Assembly: GCF_027789125.1 (NCBI RefSeq)
Contig: NZ_JAQFVF010000092.1
Coordinates: 186,001 to 250,000, forward strand
DNA: 64,000 nucleotides
Source of the DNA: Paenibacillus aestuarii
GTDB lineage: Bacteria > Bacillota > Bacilli > Paenibacillales > NBRC-103111
Direction: 5' to 3'
Within the stretch, counting starts at the first letter, position 1. Every line of letters starts with the position of its first letter. The position numbers and the translations under genes are program-made. The notes under the pieces were generated by a model, which saw only the letters and a program-made list of their open reading frames with translations, did no database searches and was not told the DNA's origin. Below, piece by piece: positions 1-8,268 of the stretch.

Positions 1-87
1 TTCGACGACGCCAGTGACAAAGTCAAAGTGCTAAGGGAAATTGCCGAGGACATGCAGCAGAAGCTGCAGCGATTCCGAATCGAATAA
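1..87 (+). CDS. C-terminal end of an unidentified protein (partial)
   Basis: The frame is open from the first base and ends at TAA 85-87, giving the last 28 residues (FDDASDKVKVLREIAEDM then QQKLQRFRIE). The tail looks like an amphipathic helix of the kind that ends coiled-coil or chemotaxis-receptor proteins, but this is too little to assign a family. The stop codon lies directly on a long bidirectional terminator hairpin, which supports this being a true gene end. Confidence 0.6.
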   Translation, partial: FDDASDKVKVLREIAEDMQQKLQRFRIE

Positions 88-142
88 CGAACAAGCGGTC
101 CGGCGAAGGTGTCACCTACCTTCGTCGGACCGCTTGTTCGTT
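86..142. terminator. Bidirectional intrinsic terminator between convergent genes
   Basis: A 25-bp stem (86-110 pairs with 118-142, one mismatch) with a 7-nt loop fills the whole gap between the plus-strand stop at 87 and the minus-strand stop at 143. It overlaps the upstream stop codon, so it probably terminates both convergent transcripts. Confidence 0.8.
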
Positions 143-943
143 CTACAGCTTCGTGCCGATGACAACCGTCGCGTCCAGCTCCTCAGCGCTGACCACTTGA
201 GCGCCCAGCCCTTCGCGCATGAAGATCGCTGCGGTCTGCGCCGCCTGCCCCTCGCTGACCTCAACCAGCAGGCGCCCGCCCAGGACCAGCCACCCCGGCG
301 CTGCCGCCGCCACTCGGCGATGGATGTCTAGGCCGTCCGCTCCGCCGTCGAGCGCCACCCGAGCCTCATGCATGCGTGCCTCCTGCGGCAGCCGGGCGAT
401 GCCGCCCGTCGGCACGTAAGGCGCGTTGGCGATGAGCACGTCGACCTGCCCTTGCAGGGACACCGGCAGCGGCTCGTACAGGTCGCCTTCATAGACGCGA
501 CCGCTTGTTGCGATATTGCGCCGGGCACAGCGCACGGCGGCTGGATCGACATCAGCGGCGTGCAGCTGAATGCCCGCTACAGCCGCAGCCATGGCAGCGC
601 CGATCGCGCCGGACCCGCAGCAGAGGTCGAGCACGACAGGGCTTGCGGATTGGCGGGCCAGCCCAATGGCCAGGCTGGCGAGGAATTCCGTGCGGCGTCG
701 AGGGATGAAGACGCCCCGCTCCACAACCATGCGCCGGCCGCAAAACTCCGCCCAGCCGAGCACATATTCGAGGGGCATCCCCGCCGCCCGCTCGGCCACC
801 ATGTTCGCCAGCTCAGTCGGCGAACCGGCTGCAGGGAGGAGCAGTTGTGCCTCCTCTTCGGCAAAGACGCAACCGGCAGCGCGCAGCGTGCCGGTCACCT
901 CGGCATACAATGAATCTGCGGTACTGTTCCAAGCTTTTTCCAT
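143..943 (-). CDS. PrmC-related putative protein N5-glutamine methyltransferase
   Basis: A 266-residue class I SAM-dependent methyltransferase related to PrmC/HemK, the enzymes that methylate the glutamine of release factors. The N-terminal helical region (1-80) is followed by the Rossmann core with the SAM loop VLDLCCGSGAIG (about 104-115). The catalytic motif reads NAPYVPT where true PrmC has NPPY. This Asn-Ala-Pro-Tyr signature is typical of the separate PrmC-related family whose substrate is unknown, so it should not be called the release-factor enzyme. The start is supported by GGGAGGG upstream. It is monocistronic, convergent with the gene at 1-87, and driven by the promoter at 995-1023. 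Confidence 0.82.
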   Translation of the reverse strand: MEKAWNSTADSLYAEVTGTLRAAGCVFAEEEAQLLLPAAGSPTELANMVAERAAGMPLEYVLGWAEFCGRRMVVERGVFIPRRRTEFLASLAIGLARQSASPVVLDLCCGSGAIGAAMAAAVAGIQLHAADVDPAAVRCARRNIATSGRVYEGDLYEPLPVSLQGQVDVLIANAPYVPTGGIARLPQEARMHEARVALDGGADGLDIHRRVAAAAPGWLVLGGRLLVEVSEGQAAQTAAIFMREGLGAQVVSAEELDATVVIGTKL

Positions 944-962
944 CCAGCGTCCCTCCCATCAA

Positions 963-974
963 CGAACATGTTCG
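963..974. promoter_or_regulatory. Palindrome in the leader of the PrmC-related gene
   Basis: CGAACATGTTCG is a perfect 12-bp palindrome, with an extra CGAAC half-site 6 bp away on the same face. It lies about 20 bp downstream of the -10 element of the methyltransferase promoter, a position suited to a repressor. The spacing (5-2-5) does not fit the LexA/DinR box (GAAC-N4-GTTC). Confidence 0.35.
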
Positions 975-994
975 TGTTCGCTTTTAACCTTATT

Positions 995-1023
995 ATCATA
1001 AGTCCAATTGGCAAATACTTCAA
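995..1023 (-). promoter_or_regulatory. SigmaA-type promoter of the PrmC-related gene
   Basis: Read on the minus strand: -35 TTGAAG (1018-1023), 17-bp spacer, -10 TATGAT (995-1000), followed by the palindrome at 963-974 and the ribosome site. Confidence 0.6.
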
Positions 1024-1037
1024 ATCGTGAAAGCAAA

Positions 1038-1063
1038 AAGCCGCCCTTTAGCGTGGACGGCTT
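1038..1063 (-). terminator. Intrinsic terminator of the aldolase/epimerase operon
   Basis: A 9-bp stem (AAGCCGTCC / GGGCGGCTT, with a G-U pair) and a short T-run on the minus strand, 44 bp after the stop of the DHDPS-family gene. Confidence 0.65.
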
Positions 1064-1106
1064 GTTTGTGGTAGAGCGATTGCTGAAAGACTCCGCAAGT
1101 TCCATT

Positions 1107-2174
1107 TTATGACAGCCACTCGATTAGATGCTTCTTTATAAACGCGTCATCATGCAAATGCGGATAGTTCTGATAGATGCGATGGATCTCTTCCATTTGA
1201 CCACGTGACAAGTCCTCCTCAGGGTTCAAGCACCATCGGCCTTCCAGAAGCCCTTGTCTTCGCAGCACTTCATGAATCCCTGCTATGCAGCCTGCGAAAC
1301 CGTTCGCCGCATCAAAAAACGCCGCATTCGTGTCGGTAACTTCGATATTGCGGGACAGCCATTCAGCATCCACACGCTGCTCATTGCGCACAAGCTTGAT
1401 TGCCTCCAAAAGCTCAACCGCTTTATGCGTCCATACCGCCCAATGCCCCAGCAAACCGCCAACGATCTTCTTCTCGACCCGTGTACCTTCAACATCGAAG
1501 CGGTACGTCGTCAGCAAATCATTGACAATGTTATCGTCATTGCCTGTATACAAGGCGATGTCATCACGCCGTGCGGAATGGCAGACAGCCCGGACGACAT
1601 CGATGGTTTGATAGCGATTGAATGGTGCCATCTTGATTGCCGTCACGCCGGGAATGTCCGCAAAAGCTTTCCAGAAATCGTAGGACAATACTCGGCCGCC
1701 GACGGATGGCTGCAAATAAAACCCGAAGACAGGCATAATGTCGGCGATGCGCTCGACCCGCTGGAGCAGTTCACGCTCCGTCCAGCTCTGAAGCCCGCCC
1801 AAGCTGACCAACCCAAGATCATAGCCGAGCTCTACCGCCGTTTGCGCTTCGTAGACGGCCTGGTCCGTCGGCCCGCATATGCCGGCAACTTGCAGGAAGG
1901 GACGCGTTAGCTGCGCGTTGTTCACCTCTTCAGACGCCAGTTGCAACACTTTTTCGAATAAACGATGCTTCGGTTCTCTGATCTCAAACTGGGTCGTATG
2001 CACGCCGACTGCAATGCCGCCAGCCCCTGCCGCCATGTAGTAACGTGTTAACGCCCTTTGACGCCGCTCATCCAACTGCCGCTCCGCATTCAATGCGAGC
2101 GGATGAGCGGGAATCACCAGCCCGTCGTGCAGGGCTTGGCGTTTGGCTGAACTTAAAGGTCTGATTGCGCTCAT
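1107..2174 (-). CDS. Dihydrodipicolinate synthase family protein (class I aldolase fold)
   Basis: A 355-residue protein with the overall pattern of the DapA/N-acetylneuraminate lyase TIM-barrel family: the N-terminal strand with GLVIPAHPLALN, a central GFYLQPSVGG segment at the place of the family's Tyr motif, and ITAIKM-like VTAIKMAPFN, whose Lys is the expected Schiff-base residue. It is longer and more divergent than DapA, so lysine biosynthesis is not implied. More likely it is an aldolase or dehydratase acting on an alpha-keto or sugar acid. Its start is 4 bp after the stop of the upstream epimerase gene, so the two are translated from one operon. Substrate unknown. Confidence 0.75.
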   Translation of the reverse strand: MSAIRPLSSAKRQALHDGLVIPAHPLALNAERQLDERRQRALTRYYMAAGAGGIAVGVHTTQFEIREPKHRLFEKVLQLASEEVNNAQLTRPFLQVAGICGPTDQAVYEAQTAVELGYDLGLVSLGGLQSWTERELLQRVERIADIMPVFGFYLQPSVGGRVLSYDFWKAFADIPGVTAIKMAPFNRYQTIDVVRAVCHSARRDDIALYTGNDDNIVNDLLTTYRFDVEGTRVEKKIVGGLLGHWAVWTHKAVELLEAIKLVRNEQRVDAEWLSRNIEVTDTNAAFFDAANGFAGCIAGIHEVLRRQGLLEGRWCLNPEEDLSRGQMEEIHRIYQNYPHLHDDAFIKKHLIEWLS

Positions 2175-2178
2175 TCGC

Positions 2179-3195
2179 TTAATATTTCCCCTCTCGTTCC
2201 TGAAAATGGGTCGGTTTATTCCACGTCTGCCCGTCCGCCAAGCACCATTCCGCCGTCCAATCGATCATTTGCTTTAGCGAAGTCCGAGGGTATCCAAAGA
2301 GTTGGAACGATTTGGAAGCGTTGCTGAGCAATGCATTCGTCGATTCTTCGCCTTTAAAAGTAGGCTCGACACCGAATTTCTGGGCAAATACCCCCGCTAC
2401 CCAACGCAGCGAAATCGTTTCCGGCCCTGTGATATTGACCACTGTCGGCGGATTGCTGCAGACGTTCAGCGAACGTATCGCCATTTCGTTGGCGTCGCCT
2501 TGCCAAATGCAGTTAAAATTGCCCATGGTGAGGTCGACCGGACGGCCTTCTTTAACGGATTTCGCTACCTCCAGCAGCACACCGTAACGCAAGTCAATCG
2601 CATAGTTCAACCGGTATATGGTCATTGGCGTTTTATTTTTATGGGCAAAATGCTCAAAGATCCGTTCGCGTCCAAGGCAGGATTGACCGTATTCGCCAAT
2701 CGGTGAAGGCGGTATTTGCTCCGTGGCGCCACCAAGCGTGACTGGTGTAAACGGATACACGTTACCTGTGGAGAAAACGACGATGTTTGAATGTTTAAAC
2801 TTTTCGGCAACGCGGCCCGGCAGGTAGGCATTCATCGCCCATGTAAAATGTTCATTGCCCACCGTTCCAAATTTATTGCCCGCCATGTAAAGTACGTTCT
2901 TCACTTCCGGCAATTGTTGAAGCTGCTCGTCATTAAGCAAATCGACGGAAATGGTCTCGACGCCATCAGCCTCAAGCTCCTCCCGCAAGCCTGGCGTTGA
3001 AAAGCGCGAAGCGCCAATCACACGCTTGTTGACACCTGCTGCGCGAATTGCATGTTTGGCTAATCTGGCTAAGCTCGGTCCCATTTTGCCGCCGATGCCC
3101 AGCAGCAGAATATCCCCTTCCAAAGCAGCGATATCCTGAATTAATGCAGGTGATGGCTGAGCCAATTGTTCTTCCAAAGCTTGAGTGTTTTTCAT
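2179..3195 (-). CDS. NAD-dependent epimerase/dehydratase family protein
   Basis: A 338-residue extended short-chain dehydrogenase. The N-terminal Rossmann segment is ILLLGIGGKMGPSLA (a G-x-G-x-x-G nucleotide loop, about residues 31-44 of the chosen start). A later YGQSCLGRERIF segment holds the position of the active-site Tyr-x-x-x-Lys, but Cys-Leu-Gly-Arg replaces the usual spacing, so catalysis may be altered. The ATG at 3195 is preferred over the upstream in-frame ATG at 3258 because GGAGAGGAG lies 7 nt before it and because the promoter -10 (3230-3235) lies between the two. First gene of a two-gene operon with the DHDPS-like aldolase, suggesting a small sugar-acid or polyol catabolic pathway. 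Confidence 0.78.
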   Translation of the reverse strand: MKNTQALEEQLAQPSPALIQDIAALEGDILLLGIGGKMGPSLARLAKHAIRAAGVNKRVIGASRFSTPGLREELEADGVETISVDLLNDEQLQQLPEVKNVLYMAGNKFGTVGNEHFTWAMNAYLPGRVAEKFKHSNIVVFSTGNVYPFTPVTLGGATEQIPPSPIGEYGQSCLGRERIFEHFAHKNKTPMTIYRLNYAIDLRYGVLLEVAKSVKEGRPVDLTMGNFNCIWQGDANEMAIRSLNVCSNPPTVVNITGPETISLRWVAGVFAQKFGVEPTFKGEESTNALLSNASKSFQLFGYPRTSLKQMIDWTAEWCLADGQTWNKPTHFQEREGKY

Positions 3196-3229
3196 GCCGT
3201 TCTCCTCTCCATTCCCTTGGGATACTTTC

Positions 3230-3258
3230 ATTGTAGAGAGAAGGTTATTTAAAGACAA
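3230..3258 (-). promoter_or_regulatory. Promoter of the epimerase/aldolase operon
   Basis: On the minus strand: -35 TTGTCT (3253-3258), 17-bp spacer, -10 TACAAT (3230-3235). The -35 lies inside the dyad described at 3247-3279. Confidence 0.65.
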
Positions 3259-3279
3259 GTCTTTAAAGTGTCTTTAAAT
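3247..3279. promoter_or_regulatory. Operator-like triple repeat overlapping the -35 box
   Basis: TTTAAAGAC-AA-GTCTTTAAA (3248-3267) is a perfect 9-bp inverted repeat, and a third copy GTCTTTAAAT follows at 3270-3279. The arrangement directly over the -35 hexamer suggests repression, plausibly by the regulator encoded just upstream at 3374-4711. Confidence 0.5.
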
Positions 3280-3373
3280 AGGCGGGAAGTCGTGCGGGCT
3301 GGGAAGGATGCGCGGGAGATCTCGCAAAGCAAAAAACTCGCTTTGCTAGCCCCGCTTTCGCGCCCCATCGGCG

Positions 3374-4711
3374 CTACCCCTCCAAAAACGGAAACCGATA
3401 CCGTTGTCGTGGCCGTCCCTTTGGCATTTTTTCCATCGTACTCGCTTCGGCTAGTCCCGCATCCGACCATTCCAGCAGCAAACGATGCGTGCTGCGTACG
3501 GTAATGTTCAGCAGCGAAGCCAGCTCCTGCACGTTGAATTCGTTCCTGCCGGTTCGCGCATAGGCGACAAGCAGTTTACTCAAGTAAGACGAAGTCATAT
3601 TGGCGCCCTCCGCCTGCTGAATCACGTCCGGATTGACGAGCGCCCAATCTTGCACTAGCGCATCAGTCATCTCTAAAGGCCCGATAATCCCGCCGTCTTC
3701 CCTGACAATAAAGCAGGAGTTGCCTTGTGCTTCTTTGGCCCTGCGCAGTGCCGCTCTGGCATGCGTCCCCGCTTCATTCGCGGTTCGCCCGAATCCGATA
3801 CCGATGCTCAGTGTGAGCTGATACGATTTATGCAGCTCCGCAGCCAGGGGCAATCTTTTGTAACCACCCGTTTCCTGCTCGAAAATCCCTCTGGTCGTAA
3901 AAAACAAATATTCATCCCCGCCAAGATGGGTCAAATGGCCTCTGAATGCATCTACATGATCCAGCAGCATGCGGTGAATATCAAGCTTAAGCTTCTGAAT
4001 GTCATGCTCTGAGCTCTGACGATCAACAATTTTCCCGAAACCGTCCACCTGGATGAGCCCCACAACAATCTGCGACTCCTTACTCTTTCGCGCATTCGTC
4101 GACAGCAAAGCCCGCTCCAGAGCAACGACGATGTCTTGATCCGTCGGCGTGATCCATTCGTTTGGGATGCCCCGCTCCTCCAGTTCGACAGATATCGAAC
4201 GGATGCCTGTCAGCGCGCCCGCCGTCATCCCCTGCATGAAGCAGTCTTGATGAAAAGCCAGCAGTTGCTCTCTTGTCGGGTTGCTAGCGCCCTCATAGCA
4301 CAACACTTGCAGAGCTTGATCATCCAACTCCTCCAGAAAACGCTTCACCATAACCGATGTGATCGTATCTACACTAATGGCGTTTCTATACCCATTCCCC
4401 AACTTTTTCTGAATATTGTAAAAAGCCTTATATAAACCGGTTTCGTTATAATGAACATAATGGACGGGGACCGCAGACTCCACTCGCTCCAGCACTTTAC
4501 GGTATGGTACAGGACCGCACAGCAGCAAAACCTCCACTTCATGTTTAAGGGCGTCCGCCAAAGCCGGCGTTTCTGTTTCGTGTTTGGATATCCTGGTGAT
4601 CGGCTCGAGCGTCGGAAATCGCTTCATGTTTTTTACAATTCTGGTGACCATTTCACCAGGACCGACAACGCCAATCTTGATGCCTGCTTCCGGATTGCTA
4701 TAATTTCCCAC
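3374..4711 (-). CDS. Putative one-component regulator with degenerate GGDEF domain and C-terminal HTH
   Basis: A 445-residue protein. Residues 1-100 form an alpha/beta domain (IGVVGPGEM, VEVLLLCGPVPY) resembling a ligand-sensing fold. Residues about 210-340 resemble a nucleotidyl-cyclase/GGDEF domain, with GGDEYLFF in place of GGDEF, LSIGIGFG at the following strand, and a helix like that of diguanylate cyclases. The last 80 residues (VQELASLLNITVRSTHRLL, GRPRQRYRF) look like a winged helix-turn-helix. The start is GTG with GAGGA upstream. It precedes the epimerase/aldolase operon in the same direction and is a candidate to bind the dyad at 3247-3279. Cyclase activity is doubtful, and the ligand is unknown. 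Confidence 0.55.
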   Translation of the reverse strand: MGNYSNPEAGIKIGVVGPGEMVTRIVKNMKRFPTLEPITRISKHETETPALADALKHEVEVLLLCGPVPYRKVLERVESAVPVHYVHYNETGLYKAFYNIQKKLGNGYRNAISVDTITSVMVKRFLEELDDQALQVLCYEGASNPTREQLLAFHQDCFMQGMTAGALTGIRSISVELEERGIPNEWITPTDQDIVVALERALLSTNARKSKESQIVVGLIQVDGFGKIVDRQSSEHDIQKLKLDIHRMLLDHVDAFRGHLTHLGGDEYLFFTTRGIFEQETGGYKRLPLAAELHKSYQLTLSIGIGFGRTANEAGTHARAALRRAKEAQGNSCFIVREDGGIIGPLEMTDALVQDWALVNPDVIQQAEGANMTSSYLSKLLVAYARTGRNEFNVQELASLLNITVRSTHRLLLEWSDAGLAEASTMEKMPKGRPRQRYRFPFLEG

Positions 4712-4833
4712 AGAAAAATCCTCGCTTCTTTTCTCAATTTCCCAGTATTTCTTCTATATTAGCAAAACTTAAGAGACTGTAACAGAAATCTATTTGGTTC
4801 CGCACGCCCCCATTCATTACCCAGGAAATAAAA

Positions 4834-4863
4834 AAACAGCCGCTTGGAAGCAAGCTGCTGTTT
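4834..4863 (-). terminator. Terminator of the hypothetical gene at 4875-5282
   Basis: A 12-bp stem with one mismatch (AAACAGC..CTT with AAG..GCTGTTT) and a T-run on the minus strand, 12 bp after the stop. Confidence 0.6.
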
Positions 4864-4874
4864 CATACATACGA

Positions 4875-5282
4875 CTATTTGGACATTAGGATCGCCCTTA
4901 GTAAATCTCGAATGGATGTATCTGCCTCGTACAATAATCCCCCATGTCTGCGAACGATCGAATGAAGATCCACCCCAATGGGGCTATTAAAGTTTTCAGG
5001 CTCTTTCACGGGTAGAAAGAAAAGATGACTGCCATTTGTGATAGCGTCCAGCTCCTGGTTGTTGTCGATATCCGGAAAATTAACTTCGAACTTTCTTGTT
5101 TTGCTCTCCTCCTTGGACCTGGACGAGACTTGCATCGTAATCATATTGCTCCTAGGCGAGGTGACAAGGCGAACATTGATTTCTGCTTCAGCATGTGGGT
5201 TCATACCTGCCGTCTCCTTCACACCCCAAACAATAACAACGGGATGATTTACTCCATCATCGATCAAACTGATTTTTCGCAT
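4875..5282 (-). CDS. Hypothetical protein
   Basis: A 135-residue soluble protein of unrecognised family. It begins MRKISLIDDGVNHPVVIVWG and contains a likely beta-rich centre (AEINVRLVT, MITMQVSSRS, KFEVNFPDI) and a C-terminal helix (SIRDLLRAILMSK). It has no signal peptide or membrane segment. A GAAAGGTG ribosome site lies somewhat far (about 13 nt) upstream. It has its own terminator and lies upstream of the GGDEF-like regulator, but 160 bp separate them, so a shared operon is not clear. Base composition matches its neighbours. Confidence 0.55.
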   Translation of the reverse strand: MRKISLIDDGVNHPVVIVWGVKETAGMNPHAEAEINVRLVTSPRSNMITMQVSSRSKEESKTRKFEVNFPDIDNNQELDAITNGSHLFFLPVKEPENFNSPIGVDLHSIVRRHGGLLYEADTSIRDLLRAILMSK

Positions 5283-5484
5283 AGTGATAGAGTCACACCT
5301 TTCTATGAAGTTGGAATTCTACCGATGTAATATTAAACTTACAACAAGAGAAGACGTTTTGCAAGCATGATCCTGGTCTTTTGATAGAAAACAAGAAGAT
5401 CAGCCGGTGTGCCCGTCTGACCTCTTGAGCTTGCTAGGCTTCTACACCTAACTGCAACGACCACACTCAATCCCTCACAGCAAC

Positions 5485-6192
5485 TTACCCTGCCAAATAG
5501 GCCTCCTTTACCCGATCATTGACTAATAAGTTCTGCGCATCATCCTCCATGGTGACCTCTCCGGTTTGCATGACATAACCGCGATCGGCAATTTGCAGCG
5601 CTTGATATGCGTTTTGTTCGACGAGCAGAATCGTCATCCCTTGGCGGTTCAACGCTTGAATGATTTCAAAGATCTGATCGACGATCACCGGCGCCAATCC
5701 CATGGACGGCTCATCGAGCAGCAAAATTCGCGGCTGCATCATCAGCGCCCGGGCGATAGCCAGCATTTGTTGCTCCCCCCCGCTCATCGTGCCCCCCGCC
5801 TGATGAAGACGCTCTTTCAAGCGAGGAAAATAAACAAAGGACTGCTCCATTCGCTCTTGAATAATTTTTTTGCTTTTTACCGAAAAAGCGCCCATTTCCA
5901 GGTTCTCCTTCACCGTTAGCTTTGGAAATATTCGCCGCCCTTCGGGAACATGGGCAACACCATCCAACGCCGTTTGATGCGGAAGCCGATTCGCAATGCT
6001 GCATCCATCCAGCAAAATCGAGCCGGTTGTTTTCACTTGACCGCAGATGGATTTCAGCGTCGTAGATTTACCGGCTCCGTTACTGCCAATCAGTGTGACG
6101 ATCTCCCCATCGGCAACGTGCAGGGACACACCTTTTAATGCTTGAATGCCGCCATAATAGGCATGAACGTCTTGCATTTGCAGCATATTCAT
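5485..6192 (-). CDS. livF: Branched-chain amino acid type ABC transporter ATP-binding protein LivF
   Basis: A 235-residue ABC ATPase: Walker A GSNGAGKST (about 36-44), signature LSGGEQQ-type MSGGEQQMLAIARAL, Walker B ILLLDEPSMGLAP. The short length and the YVMQTGEV tail are typical of LivF, one of the two ATPases that energise uptake of branched-chain amino acids or related amides. Its ATG overlaps the end of livG by 4 bp (ATGA), implying translational coupling. Last gene of the livKHMGF operon. Confidence 0.9.
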   Translation of the reverse strand: MNMLQMQDVHAYYGGIQALKGVSLHVADGEIVTLIGSNGAGKSTTLKSICGQVKTTGSILLDGCSIANRLPHQTALDGVAHVPEGRRIFPKLTVKENLEMGAFSVKSKKIIQERMEQSFVYFPRLKERLHQAGGTMSGGEQQMLAIARALMMQPRILLLDEPSMGLAPVIVDQIFEIIQALNRQGMTILLVEQNAYQALQIADRGYVMQTGEVTMEDDAQNLLVNDRVKEAYLAG

Positions 6193-6974
6193 AAAGCCAC
6201 CTCTTGTCTTCGTGCGCCTTTGCCCAAATAAGCTTCAATCACGCGAGGGTTGCTGCGGATCATCGCCGGCGTACCTTCAGCAATCTTCTCCCCATGGTCC
6301 AATACAAGGATATGATCGGAAATTTCCATCACCAGCTTCATATCGTGCTCAATCAAAATGATAGTCATATCCAGTTCCTGTCGGATGCGGCGAATAATCC
6401 CGGTGAGTTCAAGCGTTTCACGGGGATTCATCCCACAAGCCGGTTCATCCAGCAGAAGGATTTTCGGCTTGACCGCCAGTGCTCGGGCGATTTCCAAACG
6501 TCTTTGTGCTCCGTACGACAGATTGTTCGCATTTTCATTTAGATGAGCTTCCAGGCCCAGATCATGCAGCAGTTGGTAGGCATCTTCCATAGCTGTTTGC
6601 TCCTCGCGACGAACGCCAGCAAGCCCGAGAAGCGAGCTCAATAATCCACCTTGCAGATGAGTATGCATACCGACCATTACGTTCTCTAGTACCGTCATAT
6701 TGCCGAACAGCCTAATATTTTGAAAAGTACGAGCGACGCCTTTGCCTGCAATCCTGTCCGGCTTCACATTGACGATCGATTGGTCTTCCAATTCGATTTC
6801 TCCCTCATCAGGGGTATAAATACCCGTAATCATATTGAAAAAAGTGGTCTTGCCGGCTCCGTTCGGACCGATCACAGCACTTATTTTTCCCTTTTGAAAC
6901 TCATGATGAACGCCATTCACCGCCACCAAGCCACCAAACCGCTTCACCAAGTTCCTTACACGCAGAACAGCCAT
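6189..6974 (-). CDS. livG: Branched-chain amino acid type ABC transporter ATP-binding protein LivG
   Basis: A 261-residue ABC ATPase with Walker A GPNGAGKTT, signature LSYGAQRRLEIARAL and Walker B ILLLDEPACGMNP. The LSYG signature and the extended loop after Walker A (IYTPDEGEIELEDQ) are LivG features, as is the IILIEHDMKLVMEISDHILVL segment with the switch His. GGAGGGG lies 7 nt before the start. It partners LivF beneath the LivH/LivM membrane pair. Confidence 0.9.
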   Translation of the reverse strand: MAVLRVRNLVKRFGGLVAVNGVHHEFQKGKISAVIGPNGAGKTTFFNMITGIYTPDEGEIELEDQSIVNVKPDRIAGKGVARTFQNIRLFGNMTVLENVMVGMHTHLQGGLLSSLLGLAGVRREEQTAMEDAYQLLHDLGLEAHLNENANNLSYGAQRRLEIARALAVKPKILLLDEPACGMNPRETLELTGIIRRIRQELDMTIILIEHDMKLVMEISDHILVLDHGEKIAEGTPAMIRSNPRVIEAYLGKGARRQEVAL

Positions 6975-6992
6975 CGCAAATCCCCTCCAACT

Positions 6993-8261
6993 TTACAGTT
7001 TAACTTGCTCCCTCGCAGCCGTTGCCATACGGTTTCTTAGACTTTCTTCACTCACTTTGCGGTTCTTAACTGCAATTAAACCGTTCGGTTTAAAGACGGC
7101 AATAAGGATAAGAATGGCTCCGAAAATGAACCGCTGCATTTTTGAAGGAGATAGCGTAAGCGGAAAGTGGATAACGCCTTGTAAAGTCAACTGATTTAAC
7201 CAGTTCGTAAATTCGGTAAGCACCTGAAGATTAAGGATGGTAATGAGTGCAGCGCCAAGGATGACGCCAGGCACGCTCCCCATTCCGCCTAGAACGACCA
7301 TGACTAAAATCGTAATCGATTCCAGCAGTGTAAAGCTCGATGGGTCAATGAAAGTCATTTTAGCGGCGAAGACCACGCCCATAATGCCCGAGAAAGATGC
7401 CCCAACGGCAAAAGCGGTCAGCTTCGTGCGCATCAAGGGAACCCCCATCGCCTGCGCAGCAATTTCATTTTCCCGCACAGCTTTCCACGAACGACCTATC
7501 CGGGAATGTTCAAACTTTCTCACGCTATAGATAATGAGGATCAAAATGCCGATTACGATATAATAAAATTGATGCGGATGCGTAAAAGCATAGCCGAACA
7601 AATCTGGCGGCTTGATTGAAGAGATGCCCTTGGCACCGTTCGTAATGTTCACCGGTTTCTCCAGGTTGTTGAAAACGATCCGAATTACTTCACCGAAACC
7701 CAGTGTGACAATTGCCAGATAATCCCCCTTCACCCTTAGAACCGGCAGGCCCAGGAGGACGCCAAACAATGCTGCCATAAAGCCGCCTGCCAAGATAAAG
7801 AACCAGAACGCAGAACCAGAAAAAGGGATAAAATCGCCCGATAGGAAGTGCTTCGCCTGAGTCGTCGAAAATATCCCGTACGTATAAGCGCCAATTGCAA
7901 AAAAAGCGACGAACCCCAGATCCAACAAGCCTGCAAATCCAACGACAATATTAAGTCCGAGGGCCATTGCAATATAGATACCGCTTTGTGTGGCCACTTC
8001 CATGTACGATTCATAAGCAGGTCCACCGGACGAGGCTAACGGAATGATGATCAGCAAGAGAATACTGCCGAGCGTCCATTTCATTTTATTGGAAAAAGAA
8101 GTGTAATAGAGTAACAGCAAGGAGGCCAGCAACAATAAAAAGGCCGCTACCGATTTGGCCATCATATATACACTAAGCGCAGTCACCGTGACAAGCAGCA
8201 GCAGAACTAAACCCTGACTTTTCCAGCTGCCCGCCAGACTCCATTTCATTTTATCCAGCAT
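6993..8261 (-). CDS. livM: Branched-chain amino acid type ABC transporter permease LivM
   Basis: A 422-residue inner-membrane permease with about 10 hydrophobic segments. The conserved core starts at GIYIAMALGLNIVVGFAGLLDLG and includes the cytoplasmic coupling segment ENEIAAQAMGVPLMRTKL and the VLGGMGSVPGVILGAA motif, all typical of LivM. The N-terminal 90 residues add three extra hydrophobic stretches, as often seen in Firmicutes. The ribosome site is TAGGTGA. It sits 7 bp after livH and 18 bp before livG. Confidence 0.9.
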   Translation of the reverse strand: MLDKMKWSLAGSWKSQGLVLLLLVTVTALSVYMMAKSVAAFLLLLASLLLLYYTSFSNKMKWTLGSILLLIIIPLASSGGPAYESYMEVATQSGIYIAMALGLNIVVGFAGLLDLGFVAFFAIGAYTYGIFSTTQAKHFLSGDFIPFSGSAFWFFILAGGFMAALFGVLLGLPVLRVKGDYLAIVTLGFGEVIRIVFNNLEKPVNITNGAKGISSIKPPDLFGYAFTHPHQFYYIVIGILILIIYSVRKFEHSRIGRSWKAVRENEIAAQAMGVPLMRTKLTAFAVGASFSGIMGVVFAAKMTFIDPSSFTLLESITILVMVVLGGMGSVPGVILGAALITILNLQVLTEFTNWLNQLTLQGVIHFPLTLSPSKMQRFIFGAILILIAVFKPNGLIAVKNRKVSEESLRNRMATAAREQVKL

Positions 8262-8268
8262 GAGTCAC

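Noticed and set aside
143..943. Assignment as prmC (release factor methyltransferase).
   Set aside because: The catalytic motif is NAPY rather than NPPY, which marks a different family of unknown substrate.
963..980. LexA/DinR SOS box (CGAAC..GTTCG).
   Set aside because: The half-sites are 2 bp or 8 bp apart rather than 4 bp, so the consensus is not met.
1107..2174. Assignment as dapA of lysine biosynthesis.
   Set aside because: The sequence is divergent and longer, and it is coupled to an epimerase under its own regulator rather than to lysine genes.
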